Below, one piece after another: positions 39,906 through 42,500 of a stretch of 42,500 nucleotides of DNA; positions within the stretch are counted from its first letter, which is position 1; each line of letters opens with the position of its first letter. The stretch covers positions 1 to 42,500 of the forward strand of contig DASXLL010000036.1 of NCBI GenBank assembly GCA_036496265.1, in the 5' to 3' direction. The stretch is from CAYLLN01 sp036496265. Its GTDB lineage: Bacteria; Planctomycetota; Planctomycetia; Pirellulales; Pirellulaceae. Below the pieces are notes generated by a model. It saw only the letters and a program-made list of their open reading frames with translations. It searched no databases and had not been told where the DNA came from. The position numbers and the translations under genes are program-made.

Positions 39906-41033
39906 TCATGCGAGCAGGCTGTCAAAAGCGGCCGTTTTCCAGGGATCGGCCTGTAAGCCGCGGTAAATCTGTGCAGAAAACTTGCTGCCGGTCATGTGCA
40001 GCATGGCGTGGCCCCAAGTGTCGGCGTAGTCGAAATGTTCGATGAAGGGCTTTTCGGCGGCGAGAAGGTCGCGGCGGGTTTGAATGGTGTCGGGAGAGTG
40101 TTTCGGCTCCAACTCGACGAGTTCGGGCGAGTATTGAGCGAGGCCGGTGCGCTCGTCTTTGGGTTTACCGTCGGCTGTGGCAGCAACACTGCTGATGGCG
40201 AGCTGGACGAAACGGCCGGAGTCGGTGCGACGGACGAGAAGGCTGTATTTGTGCAGATGGCCGCAGAGGACGATGGCGCGGTGGCGGCCGAGGAGGTTGA
40301 GGAGCTGCTCGCGCTGGGCGGTTTGCTTGGGTGAGGAGTAAATGTGCCAGTTGCTGCGAGCATTGTAGGGAACGACGGGAGGGTGAATGGCGACGATGAG
40401 GCGCTCCGGCTTTGTTTCGGCGAGCGTTTTGGTGAACCAGTCGAGGCTGTTTTTGTCGTAGGCATCGTAGAAGGCGATGAGCGTGCCGCCTTGGCGGCGT
40501 GTGAAGACTGCTTCCTTTATTTCAGCGCGGTTTTGCTCCGCCAGGAACGGGAGCAGGGTTTGGCGGTAAGCTTCTGTCGCACCAGGGCCGGTGATGTCGT
40601 GGTTGCCTTTCGTCATGACGAGGGGCGCGGAAAATTTTGCTTCGCGGACGAAGTCAATTGCCTCGCGGGCCTGACGCTGGGCGAGCTCGTTGGTACCGCA
40701 GAGGCCTTCGAGGAGGTCGCCGAGTTGGAGGACGAAGGGGACGGCCGTTTTCGTTTGGGCGAGTGCTGAGAGTGATTCGCGGACGCGCGCGAAGAGCCGC
40801 GGCGTCAGGTCGCGCGTGATGCGCGAGTAGTTTTCAACCTGCGACACGTCGCCGGGATGCTCGCGCTTCAGCCAATCGTGGTCGTGGTGTTCGAGCTTGT
40901 CGAAATGCAGGTCGCCGAGAAGTGGAAACGCCCAGTTATCCGTGCTCTCCGGAGCGGCAAACGCCCAGTTGGCAGCGGGGCCGAGGGAGACGGCGGTTGT
41001 CGCGAGTGTTTTTAGGAAGTGGCGGCGGAGCAT
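39906..41033 (-). CDS. Tat-exported calcineurin-like metallophosphoesterase
   Basis: A 375-residue phosphoesterase. The N-terminus MLRRHFLKTLATTAVSLG has the twin-arginine pattern RRxFLK and is followed by ANWAFA, so export in folded form by Tat is likely. Metal-binding motifs: LLGDLHFDK, LQLGDLLEG, TKGNHDITG, VAIHPPVVP and LCGHLHKYS, giving a complete two-metal site. The C-terminal part, with TWGHAMLHMTGSKFSAQIY, resembles the tails of other planctomycetal phosphoesterases. Natural substrate unknown (phosphodiesters, phospholipids or nucleotides are possible). It is convergent with the CapA-like gene, with 76 bp between them. Its upstream region holds a heptanucleotide array. Confidence 0.9.
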   Translation of the reverse strand: MLRRHFLKTLATTAVSLGPAANWAFAAPESTDNWAFPLLGDLHFDKLEHHDHDWLKREHPGDVSQVENYSRITRDLTPRLFARVRESLSALAQTKTAVPFVLQLGDLLEGLCGTNELAQRQAREAIDFVREAKFSAPLVMTKGNHDITGPGATEAYRQTLLPFLAEQNRAEIKEAVFTRRQGGTLIAFYDAYDKNSLDWFTKTLAETKPERLIVAIHPPVVPYNARSNWHIYSSPKQTAQREQLLNLLGRHRAIVLCGHLHKYSLLVRRTDSGRFVQLAISSVAATADGKPKDERTGLAQYSPELVELEPKHSPDTIQTRRDLLAAEKPFIEHFDYADTWGHAMLHMTGSKFSAQIYRGLQADPWKTAAFDSLLA

Positions 41034-41046
41034 GGGATTCAGTTAA

Positions 41047-41095
41047 AGGTTCAAAGTTCGAGGTCTGGGTCCAAAGTCCAAGGTCCAAGGTTCCG
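41047..41095. repeat. Heptanucleotide array upstream of the phosphoesterase gene
   Basis: Seven 7-nt units from AGGTTCA through GGTCCAA to GGTTCCG, directly upstream of the phosphoesterase start at 41033, so within its leader. Confidence 0.85.
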
Positions 41096-41652
41096 AAGTT
41101 TGGCTGCGTGGTCGCGCTAAAGTTGGAAGTTTTTTCATTACGACGGGTTCCAGCTCGGGTTGCAAGTTGTTGAGAGCATGGGGATTCGGATTTTGGGGTG
41201 AGAGCGTGCGGCGCTCAACTTTAGCGCGTTTGTTAGCCGTCGGAAGGACATGCGGTCGAAGTCAGGGTGAGGAGTGATGGCGCTAATAATTTCAAAAAGT
41301 TGTTTCGATTGTGGGAGGATTGTTTTGATGGAAGGTATTGGCAGCTAGGGAGTTAGCCCGACTAATAATCTGGTGGGAGCGCTAATATGAAAAGACATAT
41401 TAGCCGCTGTCTTTTGTTGATGGCGAATGGTGGGACGGAGGCAGCGCCTCCCATAGCTATATTGCAAAACGGGCAAAAAACCGGACCAAAAAATGGCCGG
41501 TTCGCGCGGAATTTCGGAAATTTTTTCGGCTGGGGCGGCTGGTTGGGGATGCGGCGCGGGCTGGGACGAGGGGGGACCCTCGGGATAGTATGGCTCGAGG
41601 GACCCTGGGACCAAGCGAGAGGGGGAACCTAGGTCGAGACAGTAGGGAAGAA

Positions 41653-41695
41653 CGACGCAGAGCGTCGGGTCAGTGCATTCCCACGCGGAGCGTGG
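41653..41695. repeat. Two-hairpin palindromic repeat, family B, copy 2
   Basis: CGACGC-AGA-GCGTCG (41653-41667) and CCACGC-GGA-GCGTGG (41681-41695), followed by CAACGAGG. Layout and sequence match the copy at 13395-13440. It lies just downstream of the FHA-LuxR gene, which is read on the minus strand and ends at 41749. Confidence 0.85.
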
Positions 41696-41748
41696 CAACG
41701 AGGGAATGAGCTGCGCGGGGCGATCGGCCTGGAACTGCTGGGCGTCTT

Positions 41749-42456
41749 TTATGAGCCGCGAATGCGGGCCGAGTTGGCTGCGCCAGGCGGAGAGGTGCGG
41801 CGGGCCAGGCAGGCGAGGAGCTGATCACGGGAATGGACGTTGAGCTTGCTGAAGATGCTCGCGAGGTGGGTGCGGATTGTGTGGGGGCTGCGGAAAAGGG
41901 ATTCAGCGACGTCGGTCGGATCGGTCAAGCCGCGGCTCATCCAGAGAACGACTTCAAGCTCGGCGGGCGTGAGCGTGGCAAAGTCGTCCGCCGGCGCTCC
42001 AGGAAATTCAGCGTTGCCAGACTTTCCGATGATATAGCCAACCGTGCTTTCCTGGGGTCGCCGCATGGCTCGGTTGGAGTCGTTAGGGTTGGCAACCAGG
42101 TCGAGCTCGGCGGCGCCCAGCCAGAGATGGTCGCCGACGATCAGGCGAAACCGTTGTTTTGGCACCAAGGGAACACTATTGAGGCGTGTGCCGGACGTGG
42201 ATCCAAGCTCCATGAGCCAGTAGCCGTCGTTCTCGATCCACACCTCCGCGTGGCGGCGCGAGACATGGACGTAATCACCCGGAATGCGAATGTCGGCATC
42301 CTCGCCACGACCAATGATTTGGCGGTTGGCGGTGAGCGTTCCGAGCCAGTCGGACGGAGCAACGTTCGTCATTACCAAATAAGCGGCAGGCATTGGGTGC
42401 AATTCGGGTGAGTGAGAATTTGCGCGTGTCACCGGCAGATAAGAACCGGAGGCCAT
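41749..42456 (-). CDS. FHA domain - LuxR-type helix-turn-helix regulator
   Basis: A 235-residue cytoplasmic regulator. Residues about 46-115 are a forkhead-associated domain with the phosphothreonine-binding residues in IIGRGEDADIRI (Arg50), HVSRRHAEV (Ser66, Arg67, His69) and LGSTSGTRLN. Residues about 170-225 are a GerE/LuxR DNA-binding domain (TPAELEVVLWMSRGL, SPHTIRTHLASIFSKLNV). The combination suggests a DNA-binding protein that docks on, or is controlled by, Ser/Thr-kinase phosphorylation rather than by a receiver Asp. No kinase gene is adjacent. The start is uncertain: ATG at 42456, or the ATGs at 42393 and 42372 that would remove a 21- or 28-residue leader. No strong ribosome site supports any one of them. 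Confidence 0.88.
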   Translation of the reverse strand: MASGSYLPVTRANSHSPELHPMPAAYLVMTNVAPSDWLGTLTANRQIIGRGEDADIRIPGDYVHVSRRHAEVWIENDGYWLMELGSTSGTRLNSVPLVPKQRFRLIVGDHLWLGAAELDLVANPNDSNRAMRRPQESTVGYIIGKSGNAEFPGAPADDFATLTPAELEVVLWMSRGLTDPTDVAESLFRSPHTIRTHLASIFSKLNVHSRDQLLACLARRTSPPGAANSARIRGS

Positions 42457-42500
42457 TTGTAGTTGGCGGCCGCTTCAATTTCCAGCGGAAGCAAAGGATG

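Larger units (their letters stand above)
41034..41748. other. Repeat-rich intergenic region
   Basis: A 715-bp gap with no convincing gene. It holds the heptanucleotide array at 41047-41095; a GGAGGC-AGC-GCCTCC hairpin at about 41438-41453; repeated GGGACCCT units with a CTCGAG core around 41574-41612; and a family B two-hairpin element at 41653-41695. AT-rich DNA around 41280-41400 may contain promoters. Open frames crossing this part simply read through the repeats. Confidence 0.6.

Overview
The window looks like chromosomal DNA of a Planctomycetota bacterium, most likely of the Pirellulales type. It holds a pseudopilin-like DUF1559 protein, two secreted proteins with the planctomycetal LEPR-XLL N-terminal tag (one ending in a dockerin), a DUF1598 protein, an FHA-LuxR regulator and many two-hairpin intergenic repeats. 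A diderm envelope is indicated by lpxD, lpxI, Omp85/POTRA genes, a TolC-like protein and an RND pump. I see no rRNA, tRNA, CRISPR array, phage gene or intact insertion sequence. Taxonomy is inferred from gene families only.

Layout. 64-1477: LON-substrate-binding-domain protein and Maf pyrophosphatase, minus strand. 1478-2607: AT-rich gap with a candidate 58-residue gene, an orphan terminator and repeats. 2608-13386: surface/secreted block with an RTX Ca-binding protein, a BON protein, a DUF1559 protein with a lipoprotein, a 1643-residue cadherin-like/dockerin protein and a double-PDZ protein with a long Arg/Asp/Glu-rich helix. 13531-16232: an unknown protein, a DUF1598 protein and a small secreted protein. 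16304-22075: outer-membrane biogenesis cluster on the minus strand, lpxD, lpxI, a five-POTRA protein, then a separate Omp85 barrel protein, which together look like a BamA split into two genes. 22518-24242: cysteine-desulfurase-like enzyme and DUF971 protein. 24534-24717: candidate structured RNA with its own terminator. 24804-30328: four-gene minus-strand signalling operon (hybrid kinase with HPt, two tandem receiver-HATPase proteins, STAS protein) that looks like a partner-switching pathway wired to a phosphorelay. 30584-31312: glycosyltransferase. 31406-37811: divergent TolC and RND/HlyD efflux genes. 37863-41033: small membrane protein, bifunctional-nuclease-family protein, CapA-like protein and a Tat-exported metallophosphoesterase. 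41749-42456: FHA-LuxR regulator.

Two classes of repeat run through the non-coding DNA. One is a set of two-hairpin palindromic elements of several sequence families with a shared layout, mostly at gene ends. The other is a set of short arrays that differ in sequence but nearly all keep a 7-nt period, sitting in gaps inside operons and, at three places, inside coding sequence. The items most worth following up are the POTRA/barrel gene split, the kinase whose sensor resembles an ethylene receptor but lacks the two copper ligands, the receiver-HATPase pair with its STAS partner, the heptanucleotide arrays and the candidate RNA at 24534-24717.
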